The position numbers and the translations under genes were made by a program. Shown one piece after another: positions 1 to 6,375 of a stretch of 17,594 nt of DNA. Source of the DNA: an uncultured Sutterella sp. (lineage in GTDB: Bacteria; Pseudomonadota; Gammaproteobacteria; Burkholderiales; Burkholderiaceae_F); the NCBI GenBank assembly GCA_900552545.1, contig USAL01000026.1, forward strand, positions 1-17,594. Direction: 5' to 3'. The notes under the pieces are model-generated. The model was given only the letters and a program-made list of their open reading frames with translations. It did not search any database and had not been told where the DNA came from. Within the stretch, counting starts at the first letter, position 1. Every line of letters begins with the position of its first letter.

Positions 1-78
1 AAACCTCCTTTTGATACATGGCTTATAGCCGTATTCGTTTTGAGATTCAAAATTCCGCAACGATGACCTTAGTTCAAG

Positions 79-110
79 TGCACCACAAACGAAACGAGAA
101 GGTGCACCAC
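79..110. repeat. Direct repeat of GTGCACCAC
   Basis: The 9-mer GTGCACCAC occurs at 79-87 and again at 102-110, a period of 23 bases (about two helical turns). This spacing would suit a regulator binding twice on the same face of DNA, but no adjacent gene start makes that role obvious. Confidence 0.4.
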
Positions 111-184
111 GCCCCAGATTATGGGTGGTGAGCTGAATAATTCCGTCTCAGACGCAAGCGTAAATTTCCACTTTGACGCAATGA

Positions 185-213
185 GATCTTTCCAGTCAAA
201 AGAAGGAAAGATC
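185..213. repeat. Perfect 9-bp inverted repeat / hairpin
   Basis: GATCTTTCC (185-193) and GGAAAGATC (205-213) are perfect inverted copies separated by 11 bases. Neither side is followed by a T-run, so it is not a canonical terminator. It could be a weak 3' end for the lysR transcript, a protein-binding dyad, or the relic of an element end. Confidence 0.4.
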
Positions 214-308
214 ATATGACGAGGAGTTGAAGGACTCTTGGGGGGCGTTCAGTTTGGTCGTCTGTCATCAAAGGGGAGACTGGCATCTGTTTGGAGGCTG
301 CCATGCCC

Positions 309-1286
309 CTATGGTCGCTCAATCTCCAAGTCCGGGTAGGGGATTTCAAAGTGCCGGTACCAGAATTTCCAGGAATCGACAAAGGAGCTGTAGAAGTATC
401 GATGGATGGTTTCAATCAGGGACTTCATCACTGCATCGTCGGCATCAGTTTCGCGGCAGCACAGCTGATTGTCCCAAGGCTGAAAGTGCCAGCCGGGAAG
501 GACAGGGACGATTTCGTTTCGTGAAAGTTCCTGAGAGACGAGTGCCAGGTCGATGTTGAGCGCAATGCCCTGGCCTTCAATGAGCATTTGCCGACAGGAT
601 GAGCCGGTCCCGCGAAGCAGTCCGGGGCAGGAGGCAAAGCAGTAGCGTTTCCTTCCCTTGAAGATGTAGTCCGTGCGGGGACGTCCTGCCCAATTGCGGT
701 TCGTGACGAGCAACTTGTGTTGCATGAGGTCTTCGGGAGCCCGGGGCGCAGGGTGTTTCTTCAGGTAGCGTGCCGAGGCAAGCAGCATCGTGACGTTGCA
801 GTAAAGCGGTTCGGCACGTACTCCCGGCCAGTTGTCCGGCTTATAGGGAAGCACGACCAGCTCCACGACCTGTCGCGTCAGGTCGTCCAACCCTCTGTCA
901 GCGTAGATGTCTACGCGCAGGTTGGGATGCTTGCCTTTTACTTCGTCGATCGCGGTCAGAATCGACTGAACGTTCATGTTGGCAGGCGTGGACAAGCGGA
1001 TCACTCGTTTGATGTCGAGTGACGAGGCGGCGATGCGGCCGATTTCATCGGCTGCCTCCACCATGCGGCGAGCTGCCGGGAGCAGCGCAAGAAAAAGTTC
1101 AGTGGGATGTGCAGGACGAACGGTACGGTCGAAGAGCTCACCTCCCAATTCCTTTTCAAGTTCGGCAACAAGTCGCGAGACCGCCTGCTGGGTGAGACCG
1201 AGGGCCGCTGCGGCTTCCTTCAGGCTCCCCTCGCGGGAGAATGCAACCAGAATTCGCCAGATCGTGACATTGTCGATGCGATGCAT
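309..1286 (-). CDS. LysR-type transcriptional regulator, divergent from the cytochrome operon
   Basis: This 325-residue protein has a typical LysR N-terminal winged helix-turn-helix, roughly residues 8-65. It includes the stretch SLKEAAAALGLTQQAVSRLV and then a linker helix with ELGGELFDR. The rest matches the size and layout of a two-lobed LysR effector-binding domain, and the C-terminal tail after about residue 290 is somewhat long for the family. The start at 1286 is the first ATG of the frame and places the HTH normally; no strong Shine-Dalgarno is seen. It is transcribed away from the octahaem cytochrome, the classic arrangement for a LysR activator of the divergent operon. A dyad at 1309-1328 is a candidate operator. 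The effector is unknown; nitrite or an envelope redox signal would fit the context but is inference. Confidence 0.9.
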   Translation of the reverse strand: MHRIDNVTIWRILVAFSREGSLKEAAAALGLTQQAVSRLVAELEKELGGELFDRTVRPAHPTELFLALLPAARRMVEAADEIGRIAASSLDIKRVIRLSTPANMNVQSILTAIDEVKGKHPNLRVDIYADRGLDDLTRQVVELVVLPYKPDNWPGVRAEPLYCNVTMLLASARYLKKHPAPRAPEDLMQHKLLVTNRNWAGRPRTDYIFKGRKRYCFASCPGLLRGTGSSCRQMLIEGQGIALNIDLALVSQELSRNEIVPVLPGWHFQPWDNQLCCRETDADDAVMKSLIETIHRYFYSSFVDSWKFWYRHFEIPYPDLEIERP

Positions 1287-1651
1287 GACGTGTATTTGAT
1301 GATGAAAATATTCTTAAATTGAAGAATAATTTATCAGAATTGACAAGTAAAGCTTCTCAGGACTGCTGATTTGGCATGTCGACGTTTCGTGATAATAGGT
1401 GCGCAGTGCTTCCGTCACGGAGTGTCTTTGAAACGGTGAATTGTTTTCCCGAAGGAGGAGTTTTCTCCGAGCGGTGACTGCATGGTGAAAGCTTTGCCCA
1501 CACAGGATTGATTGCCTGGGAGGGGACGGCCGATGTTGTTTCCGGTTCGATCCTTAGTCAGCCCTCAGGCCGAAACGAAAGGAAAAAATGCAAGGCGCAA
1601 GTGGTATGCCTTGCCCTGGTGCGGCTTAGATCCCAGGAAAGGAGAACAGTC
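1287..1651. other. Divergent regulatory region between lysR and the octahaem cytochrome gene
   Basis: These 365 bases separate two divergent starts, and the first 100 are distinctly AT-rich. They contain the dyad at 1309-1328, a TTGACA hexamer at 1340-1345 without a good -10 at standard spacing, a GATAAT hexamer at 1391-1396, and a small dyad TCCGT-C-ACGGA at 1411-1421. An AAGGAGGAG stretch near 1452-1460 is followed by TTTTCTCC and could fold on itself. It has no well-spaced start codon, so it may belong to a leader RNA. No FNR-type TTGAT-N4-ATCAA site is seen. Confidence 0.5.
1309..1328. promoter_or_regulatory. Candidate LysR operator (interrupted palindrome)
   Basis: The arms TATTCTT (1309-1315) and AAGAATA (1322-1328) are perfect 7-bp inverted copies around a 6-base centre. 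The site contains the T-N11-A arrangement common to LysR operators. It lies 23 bases upstream of the lysR start codon, in the gap shared with the divergent cytochrome gene, as expected for an autoregulatory and activating site. The regulator assignment is inference from position. Confidence 0.5.
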
Positions 1652-1654
1652 ATG
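1641..1654 (+). promoter_or_regulatory. Ribosome binding site that decides the cytochrome start
   Basis: GGAG at 1641-1644 lies 7 bases before the ATG at 1652. That ATG begins a textbook Sec signal peptide. A longer in-frame reading from a TTG at 1508 adds 48 residues that do not resemble a protein, and is rejected. Confidence 0.8.
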
Positions 1655-3382
1655 AGAACAACGGCTTTGGCAGTGGCGACGATCGTCTCCATTGCCACGA
1701 TGAATGCCTACGCCCTTGGCACCGACCGGGCTGCAGGTACAAAGGTGGTTCAGCCCAAGAACCCCGTCGATGCGAAGGTTTGCCTTGCTTGCCACAACAC
1801 GGCGATCAAGACGCTCACCCTGCGCGGTGCTCACAAGGACGTCAACTGCGCTTCCTGTCACGATATCAAGCCCGAACACATGAAGGCGCCTTCGGCCAAG
1901 AATCGTCCGACTACGCACTTCGAGTATGCGGCCTGCGGACAGTGTCATCCGGCGCAGCCCAAGGATCTGATGGATCCCAAATACCACTACGAGTGGGCTT
2001 TGAAGTATGCGCCGCCCGCCTACAGCGGCATGCGCGATATCTACGGCGACAACCAGTACCGCTCGAACCAGTACCGTCTGCCGCGGTTCCATGCCAACAT
2101 CGTTACCGACCTGATCACGGTCCGCTCCGACGGCCGCTTTGCCTACAAGGACTACAAGGATCTTTCCAAACCCGTGGGTCCGCGTACTGAAGCGACGGTC
2201 GATACGCGTCCCGAAGAGGGTGACAGGATCGGCACTAAGGACGATGTTATGTCGCTCACTTGGCGTCCTCACAAAGGGCGCGAAGTCATGGGACGTTCAG
2301 ACTGTCTGAAGTGCAAAACCGTCGATCACCTGATGGAGTACGCCTATCTCGGCAAGGACAAGCCGGGCGTGGGACTTGTCTTCGACGATCCCGATGCCAA
2401 GGTGGTCAAGGCGGTCAACAATAGTTTCAATTGCGTGACCTGCCATGATCCGCACTCGGCGGAACCACGCATTACGTTCGATCATGTGATTGAGTCCATG
2501 ACGCATCCGGACTTCAAGGACTTCCGCTATCAGAAGAATGCGGGATCGCTTGCCTATCCGAAGGTTGAAGTGCTCAGCATGGGCGTGCGCGGATACGAGC
2601 GCAAGATCGCCATCCTTGAGCGCTACAACTCGAACTACATGTGCGGTCAGTGTCACATGGGGCACAACCGTTCCTCTTCTTGGTACGATGCCAAGACGAA
2701 CAAGCTTTTGCACAAGGCCAATATCAGAGACGGCGAGGGCTGGTGGGTCGGCACGACCTTCGCCTCCAATCCTCTGGAATGGTGGAACATCGTCTACAAG
2801 AAGGGCATGCACAACGGCATTGACGCTGCCACCGGCGTGAAGACTGTGGGCACCGATCACTATCATATGGAAACCCTGACGGGTTCCAAGCACGGTCAGG
2901 CCGGCGTGGGCTGCGTTGACTGCCACTTTGCCAAGAAGGCGGACGGAACGCTTGAACATCAACCGAGTCTGCCGCGCATGAAGTACAAGAATACGTGCGC
3001 CCGCAGCGAATGCCATGGCAATCCGAAGGGAGACAACTGGTCCGAAGGGCAGGCAGCCTATATGGTGCAGGTGATCCAGCAGCGCTATCGCATTCATCAG
3101 GATCGTCTCGAGCGCTACGGCAAGCAGGCCCGGGATCTTCTCATCAAGGCAAAGAACGGCGACGTGAAGATCCCGAAAACCGAGTACGACGCTCTGAAGA
3201 TTGCCTTCAGTCAGTACCTCACGGTTCGCGGTTGGTACTCTTCAGACTACTCCAACGGTGTGCATGATCCGTCCGGGTTTGAAAAGACCTCCTCAATCGT
3301 GATCAAGCGCCTGCGGTCGGCAACGGATGCGGCGCAGAAGGCATCCTCAAAGGCCGAAGCCAAGAGCGTCGCGCAAAAGTAG
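1652..3382 (+). CDS. Octahaem cytochrome c nitrite reductase (ONR/TvNiR-like, NrfA superfamily)
   Basis: A 576-residue periplasmic protein with a Sec signal peptide ending near AYA at 19-21. Eight haem sites are visible: CLACH (44-48), CASCH (66-70), CGQCH (95-99), CLKCK (218-222), CVTCH (261-265), CGQCH (331-335), CVDCH (421-425) and CARSECH (449-455). Lysine in place of histidine at haem 4 is the catalytic signature of octahaem nitrite reductases. The last five haems line up with pentahaem NrfA, including the active-site tyrosine before haem 6 (Tyr329) and histidine in TDH (His403); Arg205 or Arg210 may be the third residue. Known chemistry of the family is six-electron reduction of nitrite to ammonium, with hydroxylamine and sulfite as side substrates. 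CX4CH at haem 8 is atypical. MccA is excluded (no CX15CH). ccsB and ccsA follow; no NrfH-like partner is present. Confidence 0.88.
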   Translation: MRTTALAVATIVSIATMNAYALGTDRAAGTKVVQPKNPVDAKVCLACHNTAIKTLTLRGAHKDVNCASCHDIKPEHMKAPSAKNRPTTHFEYAACGQCHPAQPKDLMDPKYHYEWALKYAPPAYSGMRDIYGDNQYRSNQYRLPRFHANIVTDLITVRSDGRFAYKDYKDLSKPVGPRTEATVDTRPEEGDRIGTKDDVMSLTWRPHKGREVMGRSDCLKCKTVDHLMEYAYLGKDKPGVGLVFDDPDAKVVKAVNNSFNCVTCHDPHSAEPRITFDHVIESMTHPDFKDFRYQKNAGSLAYPKVEVLSMGVRGYERKIAILERYNSNYMCGQCHMGHNRSSSWYDAKTNKLLHKANIRDGEGWWVGTTFASNPLEWWNIVYKKGMHNGIDAATGVKTVGTDHYHMETLTGSKHGQAGVGCVDCHFAKKADGTLEHQPSLPRMKYKNTCARSECHGNPKGDNWSEGQAAYMVQVIQQRYRIHQDRLERYGKQARDLLIKAKNGDVKIPKTEYDALKIAFSQYLTVRGWYSSDYSNGVHDPSGFEKTSSIVIKRLRSATDAAQKASSKAEAKSVAQK

Positions 3383-3433
3383 TCTTTTGCCCGCTTGTCA
3401 TTCTGTGATGCAAGTGCAGTCTCTTTTGCGGAG

Positions 3434-3457
3434 ATGGCGCCTCTGTCGGGGCGCCGT
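3434..3457 (+). terminator. GC-rich hairpin after the octahaem cytochrome gene
   Basis: ATGGCGCC (3434-3441) pairs with GGCGCCGT (3450-3457), with one G-T wobble and an 8-base loop. Only CTTGT follows, so termination would be weak or partial. It could instead act as a processing or stabilising hairpin that sets a high enzyme to lyase mRNA ratio. The 233-base gap (3383-3615) holds no other convincing feature. Confidence 0.35.
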
Positions 3458-3615
3458 CTTGTCCGGCGAAAGGGGCTGTGCTGCATGTGCCGCCGGCTGC
3501 GGTCCAACCAGGATGAAGCGGCGGATCGCTTCAGGTACGGGCCCGGCCGTCAAGTCCCCCTGAAAGCCGGAGGAACCATCTTGACGTCCCTGTTTGTTTC
3601 GATGTCGCTTCTGCC

Positions 3616-4647
3616 ATGATGCCTTTGATACGGATTTTGCGGAAGCTGCCGCTGGCAATCGGCATCGCAAGCGGTCTTGTCCTCATCATCATCATGGGGT
3701 GGGCGAGCTTTGCGAACAACGCCGAACGTCTGGCTCAGGGGCCCGTCATGGCAGTGGCCAGTGCGGGGCTCGTGGTTTCGCTCGTGCTTTATCTTGCGGG
3801 ATTGCTGCGGCATCCGGTCGGAAGCGTTCGCTACTGGGGACTGGTGCTGCTGCACGCGGGGCTTGCGGCGCTGTTTTCCGGATTGATGCTCAATGAAACC
3901 TTCGGCAGCCGAGGGTTCGTCTTTCTGCCGGAAAAAGGCTCGACGCATTCTTTTGTGGGTTACGACGAAAAGGATTACCCGCTTCCTTTCGAGATTACGT
4001 TACGGGATTTCTCGGCGCGTGCCTATGCCGATACGATGCGCGTGCGCGACTATGTTTCGCAGGTGGCAATCGACGGCAAGGACTATACGATCGCCGTGAA
4101 TGCGCCGGTGACGGTGTCGGGGTTTGAGCTTTTCCAGCACGACTGCGGGTTCGAGGCGGCGGCCGGGCACCCGTTTGCAGTGCTGCTTAAGGTTGACGGC
4201 ATTGCGAAGGTCATCCGTGTGCGCATGGGTGAGAGTTTCCTGGTCGGCAATCGCTTTATGGGTGTCGTGCGCGACTTTCTGCCCTCGGCTTCAAGGGCGG
4301 AAACCGATGCCGGGAAGGGGACGCACGACGGCAGCGTCGTCATGACGACGGGGCGTGACGTGATTCTCAATCCGGCATTTCTCGTTGAGCTTGAGAACGA
4401 CTTCGGCGACAAGCGAGTGCAATGGGTGTTTCCGGAAGAGCCGAAAACCGCTGTCTTCGACATTTCCGATGCCGCTGCAGACGGTGAAGGTGCAAGTGTG
4501 GAAATTCTTCCGCAGTCATTTCCGGGTGTGGAGTACACGGTGCTTTCCGTTGTGCGCGCGCCCTTTAATCCATTGATTTTTGCGGGCGTCAGTCTTGCCT
4601 GCATCGGCATGCTTTTCTTCTACGTTTTCGGTCGGAGTCGTGCATGA
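3616..4647 (+). CDS. ccsB: ResB-like cytochrome c biogenesis protein CcsB
   Basis: A 343-residue membrane protein with the ResB/CcsB layout. There are three N-terminal transmembrane segments (about 11-31, 44-64 and 73-92), a long extracytoplasmic domain, and a final transmembrane segment near 319-338. His80 in the third helix (LLHAGLAALFSG) sits where CcsB proteins carry a haem-associated histidine. CcsB forms the system II cytochrome c synthetase with CcsA, moving haem across the membrane and attaching it to CXXCH cysteines. Two ATGs stand in tandem at 3616 and 3619 without a clear Shine-Dalgarno, so the start could be either. It follows the octahaem cytochrome by 233 bases and overlaps ccsA by four. 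Shorter than bacterial fused CcsBA/NrfI proteins because the two halves are separate here. Confidence 0.88.
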   Translation: MMPLIRILRKLPLAIGIASGLVLIIIMGWASFANNAERLAQGPVMAVASAGLVVSLVLYLAGLLRHPVGSVRYWGLVLLHAGLAALFSGLMLNETFGSRGFVFLPEKGSTHSFVGYDEKDYPLPFEITLRDFSARAYADTMRVRDYVSQVAIDGKDYTIAVNAPVTVSGFELFQHDCGFEAAAGHPFAVLLKVDGIAKVIRVRMGESFLVGNRFMGVVRDFLPSASRAETDAGKGTHDGSVVMTTGRDVILNPAFLVELENDFGDKRVQWVFPEEPKTAVFDISDAAADGEGASVEILPQSFPGVEYTVLSVVRAPFNPLIFAGVSLACIGMLFFYVFGRSRA

Positions 4648-5534
4648 GCACCGGGGAATTCTTCAACATCGCGGCGGTGCTTCTGATCCTTGCAGGTGTC
4701 ATTGCGCTTGTCGGTGCGGTATTCAAAACCTACCGCGCCGCGGGCGTGGTGCTGGCAATCAACGCGGTTGCTCTGCTTTTCATGGCTGCGGGTTTCGGTC
4801 TGCGTTGGAAGTACTACATCGACACGATGAACGTGGGCTGGCTGCTTGCCTTTCCGGTTTCGACCTTCTATGAGTCGGCAACGTTTTTCCTGATGTCGCT
4901 TCTTGCTGCCTTTCTCGGGGTGTTCGGTTTTCGGGCAGGGAAGATGAAGAAGGAAGGGGGAGCCAAAGACTGTGCCCGTCCGGAGATTTCGCAGACAACT
5001 GAAGGCCTGACCTGGTTTGCCGTCGACTTCTCTGCCGGAATCGGCATTTTGGGGCTGAGTTTGGCAAACATCTCTTCGGAGCCCGTACTCTTTTTACCGT
5101 CTCTGAAAAGCTACTGGCTTCTTGTGCATGTCGCTCTGAGCTTCATCGCATACGGCATGTTTGCACTTGCGGCGATCCTAGCGGTTTTGGCGCTTTGCCG
5201 CAGCGACGGCCGTGAGGCCAACATGGCACGCATCCGCGCGCTTGTGCGCGCGGGCATCGTTGTCTTCACGATCGGCGGCATTTTCTTTGGCGCTCTCTGG
5301 GCGCAGACCTCCTGGGGACGCTTCTGGGCCTGGGATCCCAAGGAGACCTGGGCCTTCGTCACCTGGTGCTGCTATCTTGCGCTCATTCACTTTGACCGCA
5401 ACAACAGGCTCTCCCCAAAGAAGTTGTCCATCTTTGCGATCATGAATTTCGTCGTGGTGATCTTTACCTTCGTAGGCGTCAACATGCTCTTTGCCGGGTT
5501 GCACAGCTATGCGCTGATTGACTCCGGTGTCTGA
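4644..5534 (+). CDS. ccsA: Cytochrome c haem lyase subunit CcsA
   Basis: A 296-residue polytopic protein of the CcsA/CcmF/CcmC haem-handling superfamily. The WWD haem-binding motif is clear at about 219-241 (WAQTSWGRFWAWDPKETW). Flanking histidines His162 (LLVHVALSF) and His287 (AGLHSYA) match the conserved external pair of CcsA. An earlier FPVSTFYES stretch (70-78) is also typical. About eight hydrophobic segments are visible. Its ATG overlaps the ccsB stop (ATGA at 4644-4647), indicating translational coupling. In Wolinella, dedicated system II lyases (NrfI, CcsA1) are needed for non-standard haem sites. By analogy this pair may be specialised for the CXXCK or CX4CH site of the upstream cytochrome. 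That specificity is inference; it could also be the general cytochrome c lyase of the cell. Confidence 0.92.
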   Translation: MSTGEFFNIAAVLLILAGVIALVGAVFKTYRAAGVVLAINAVALLFMAAGFGLRWKYYIDTMNVGWLLAFPVSTFYESATFFLMSLLAAFLGVFGFRAGKMKKEGGAKDCARPEISQTTEGLTWFAVDFSAGIGILGLSLANISSEPVLFLPSLKSYWLLVHVALSFIAYGMFALAAILAVLALCRSDGREANMARIRALVRAGIVVFTIGGIFFGALWAQTSWGRFWAWDPKETWAFVTWCCYLALIHFDRNNRLSPKKLSIFAIMNFVVVIFTFVGVNMLFAGLHSYALIDSGV

Positions 5535-5546
5535 AAAAATTAGGCA

Positions 5547-5604
5547 GAAGCCGCCGCGGCACGTCTTCATCGTCTTTCGACGATTTCCGCCTGCGGCCGG
5601 CTTC
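5547..5604. repeat. Nested long hairpin just after ccsA
   Basis: GAAGCCG (5547-5553) pairs with CGGCTTC (5598-5604). CCGC (5554-5557) pairs with GCGG (5593-5596) with one bulged C, and GGC (5558-5560) with GCC (5589-5591). The apex is ATCGTC (5569-5574) against GACGAT (5579-5584) with a TTTC loop. It starts 13 bases after the ccsA stop codon. With no T-run it is not a classic terminator, but it could protect or process the 3' end of the operon mRNA. Confidence 0.45.
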
Positions 5605-5910
5605 AAGGATGAGCGCGGCAACGCTCGTCGGGTGCGAGATGCAGGCAATGGTCGTTTCCTTGCGCACCTGCCCGGCGTGCGCGCCGTTGCTTGCCGGCCA
5701 CGCAGTCGAGTCTTGAAGAAGAAACCAAAAATGGGAAAGGCCGCAGAAGCAATGCGGGAAACGCAAGACACACAAGAAACCATGAAACGCGACGATGGAC
5801 GCGCGGCAGCCGCAGGAGGTGGTGTGGGGTGCGGGGGTTCAGCAGGGACTGATTAGGGGCGGCTTTGATTGAGGGAGGGGTGCTGCGAGAAAAGAAATTT
5901 TCAGACGCCG

Positions 5911-5968
5911 GATAAAAGAAGACCCCACCTGTTGCAGATAACCTCGAAAGGCCATAGCTGTGTGGGGT
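5911..5968 (-). terminator. Hairpin plus T-rich tail, minus strand; possible end of a small RNA
   Basis: ACCCCAC and GTGGGGT (5922-5928 and 5962-5968) form the base. Inside it, CAG/CTG (5935-5937/5958-5960) and CCT/AGG (5942-5944/5949-5951) make further short stems; read on the minus strand, the apex has a UUCG loop. The minus strand then continues CTTCTTTTATC, a fair intrinsic terminator tail. No minus-strand gene lies just upstream. A -10-like TAAAAT at 5987-5982 would give a transcript of about 65 bases. Confidence 0.4.
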
Positions 5969-6056
5969 ACGCTTGGTCGTTATTTTAGAGGGGATCGCGC
6001 CGTTTGTGTGCGATGGCGGCCTCTTCCTGCAAGGCAGTGTCGGCACGATTCGTTGA

Positions 6057-6078
6057 TTGGGCCGTGCGGCTAATTTTT
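6057..6078 (+). terminator. Weak plus-strand terminator candidate
   Basis: A short GCC-GTGC-GGC hairpin (6061-6070), extended by TT/AA pairing and a bulge, is followed by five T residues at 6074-6078. It faces the tRNA terminator and could stop plus-strand read-through from the ccsA region. The stem is short, so confidence is low. Confidence 0.25.
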
Positions 6079-6082
6079 AGAC

Positions 6083-6106
6083 AACAAAAAAGCAGCTCGA
6101 AGCTGC
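6083..6106 (-). terminator. Rho-independent terminator of tRNA-Val
   Basis: On the minus strand GCAGCT-TCG-AGCTGC (6106-6092) is followed directly by a run of six to seven T residues. It begins 14 bases after the CCA end of the tRNA, so the tRNA appears to be a single-gene transcription unit. Confidence 0.85.
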
Positions 6107-6120
6107 CTTGACGGTGATCG

Positions 6121-6195
6121 TGGTGCGCGGTACTGGATTCGAACCAGTGACCCCCGCCGTGTGAAGGCGATGCTCTACCACTGAGCCAACCGCGC
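6121..6195 (-). tRNA. tRNA-Val (anticodon CAC)
   Basis: A complete 75-base cloverleaf on the minus strand with encoded CCA. The acceptor stem is GCGCGGT/ACCGCGC, the D stem GCTC/GAGC and the anticodon stem TCGCC/GGCGG with loop TTCACAC. The T arm is ACTGG/CCAGT with loop TTCGAAT. The anticodon CAC (complement of 6161-6163) reads GUG valine codons, which are common in this high-GC window. It is flanked by its own terminator and an upstream promoter-like sequence. Confidence 0.95.
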
Positions 6196-6235
6196 GATCA
6201 TATACAGATTGTCTTCTCTTGTCGAGAGAATCGAC

Positions 6236-6263
6236 ATTGTACTTAAACATTTGAAAAAAGCAA
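6236..6263 (-). promoter_or_regulatory. Candidate promoter of tRNA-Val
   Basis: On the minus strand, TACAAT (6241-6236) resembles a sigma-70 -10, with a poor -35 TTGCTT (6263-6258) 16 bases upstream. It sits about 40 bases from the tRNA 5' end in a local AT-rich stretch. The transcribed leader would contain a TCTCT/AGAGA hairpin. A second pairing, TCGACA with TATGAT, lies too close to the tRNA to leave an RNase P leader. Confidence 0.4.
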
Positions 6264-6375
6264 ATTTGCCTCACCGTCAACCGCCGGCGCCGGCTGAAAG
6301 CCTCCCGGCGCATGCTCTGTGGCGCAAAAGGCGCTGAGGGAGGCTAAGCTGCGAACGCCGCGAACGCAGCGGAGG

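Larger units (their letters stand above)
1..308. other. Gene-free AT-richer stretch at window start
   Basis: No open reading frame here has a convincing start, ribosome site or codon pattern. The first 230 bases look poorer in G+C than the rest of the window. The stretch contains a duplicated 9-mer (79-110) and a perfect 9-bp inverted repeat (185-213), listed separately. It lies downstream of the minus-strand lysR gene that ends at 309, so it probably contains that gene's 3' end. I see no clear terminator T-run. Confidence 0.5.
5535..6082. other. Long non-coding stretch between ccsA and the tRNA-Val terminator
   Basis: About 550 bases without a convincing gene. Overlapping frames on both strands give arginine-, proline- or alanine-rich translations with no recognisable motif or ribosome site. 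The stretch does contain structure: a nested hairpin at 5547-5604, a stable hairpin with a minus-strand T-run at 5911-5968, and a possible plus-strand terminator at 6057-6078. I could not match it to 6S RNA, SRP RNA, tmRNA or RNase P RNA from their conserved motifs. Small RNA genes or untranslated leaders are the best guess. Confidence 0.45.

Noticed and set aside
79..110. Start of a CRISPR or iteron array
   Set aside because: Only two 9-base copies exist; there is no regular array or further unit.
1508..1651. 48-residue N-terminal extension of the octahaem cytochrome from a TTG
   Set aside because: The ATG at 1652 has a good ribosome site and begins a signal peptide; the extension would bury that signal inside the protein.
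1652..3382. Octahaem sulfite reductase MccA, hydroxylamine oxidoreductase or tetrathionate reductase as the identity
   Set aside because: MccA needs a CX15CH site, which is absent. Hydroxylamine oxidoreductase has no lysine-ligated CXXCK. Octahaem tetrathionate reductase carries its lysine-ligated haem early, not at position 4. The NrfA-like tail with Tyr329 and His403 fits nitrite reductase.
5603..6046. 147-codon minus-strand frame in the gap after ccsA
   Set aside because: The translation is Pro/Arg/Ser-rich with no motif or ribosome site, and crosses hairpins that better explain the sequence.
5900..6080. 6S RNA, SRP RNA or tmRNA in the gap
   Set aside because: I looked for their conserved cores (such as the SRP GGUCAGGUCCGGAAGG-type loop and a tmRNA tag frame) and did not see them.
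6077..6313. 78-codon minus-strand frame over the tRNA
   Set aside because: It runs through the tRNA-Val gene, its terminator and its upstream region, so it is not coding.
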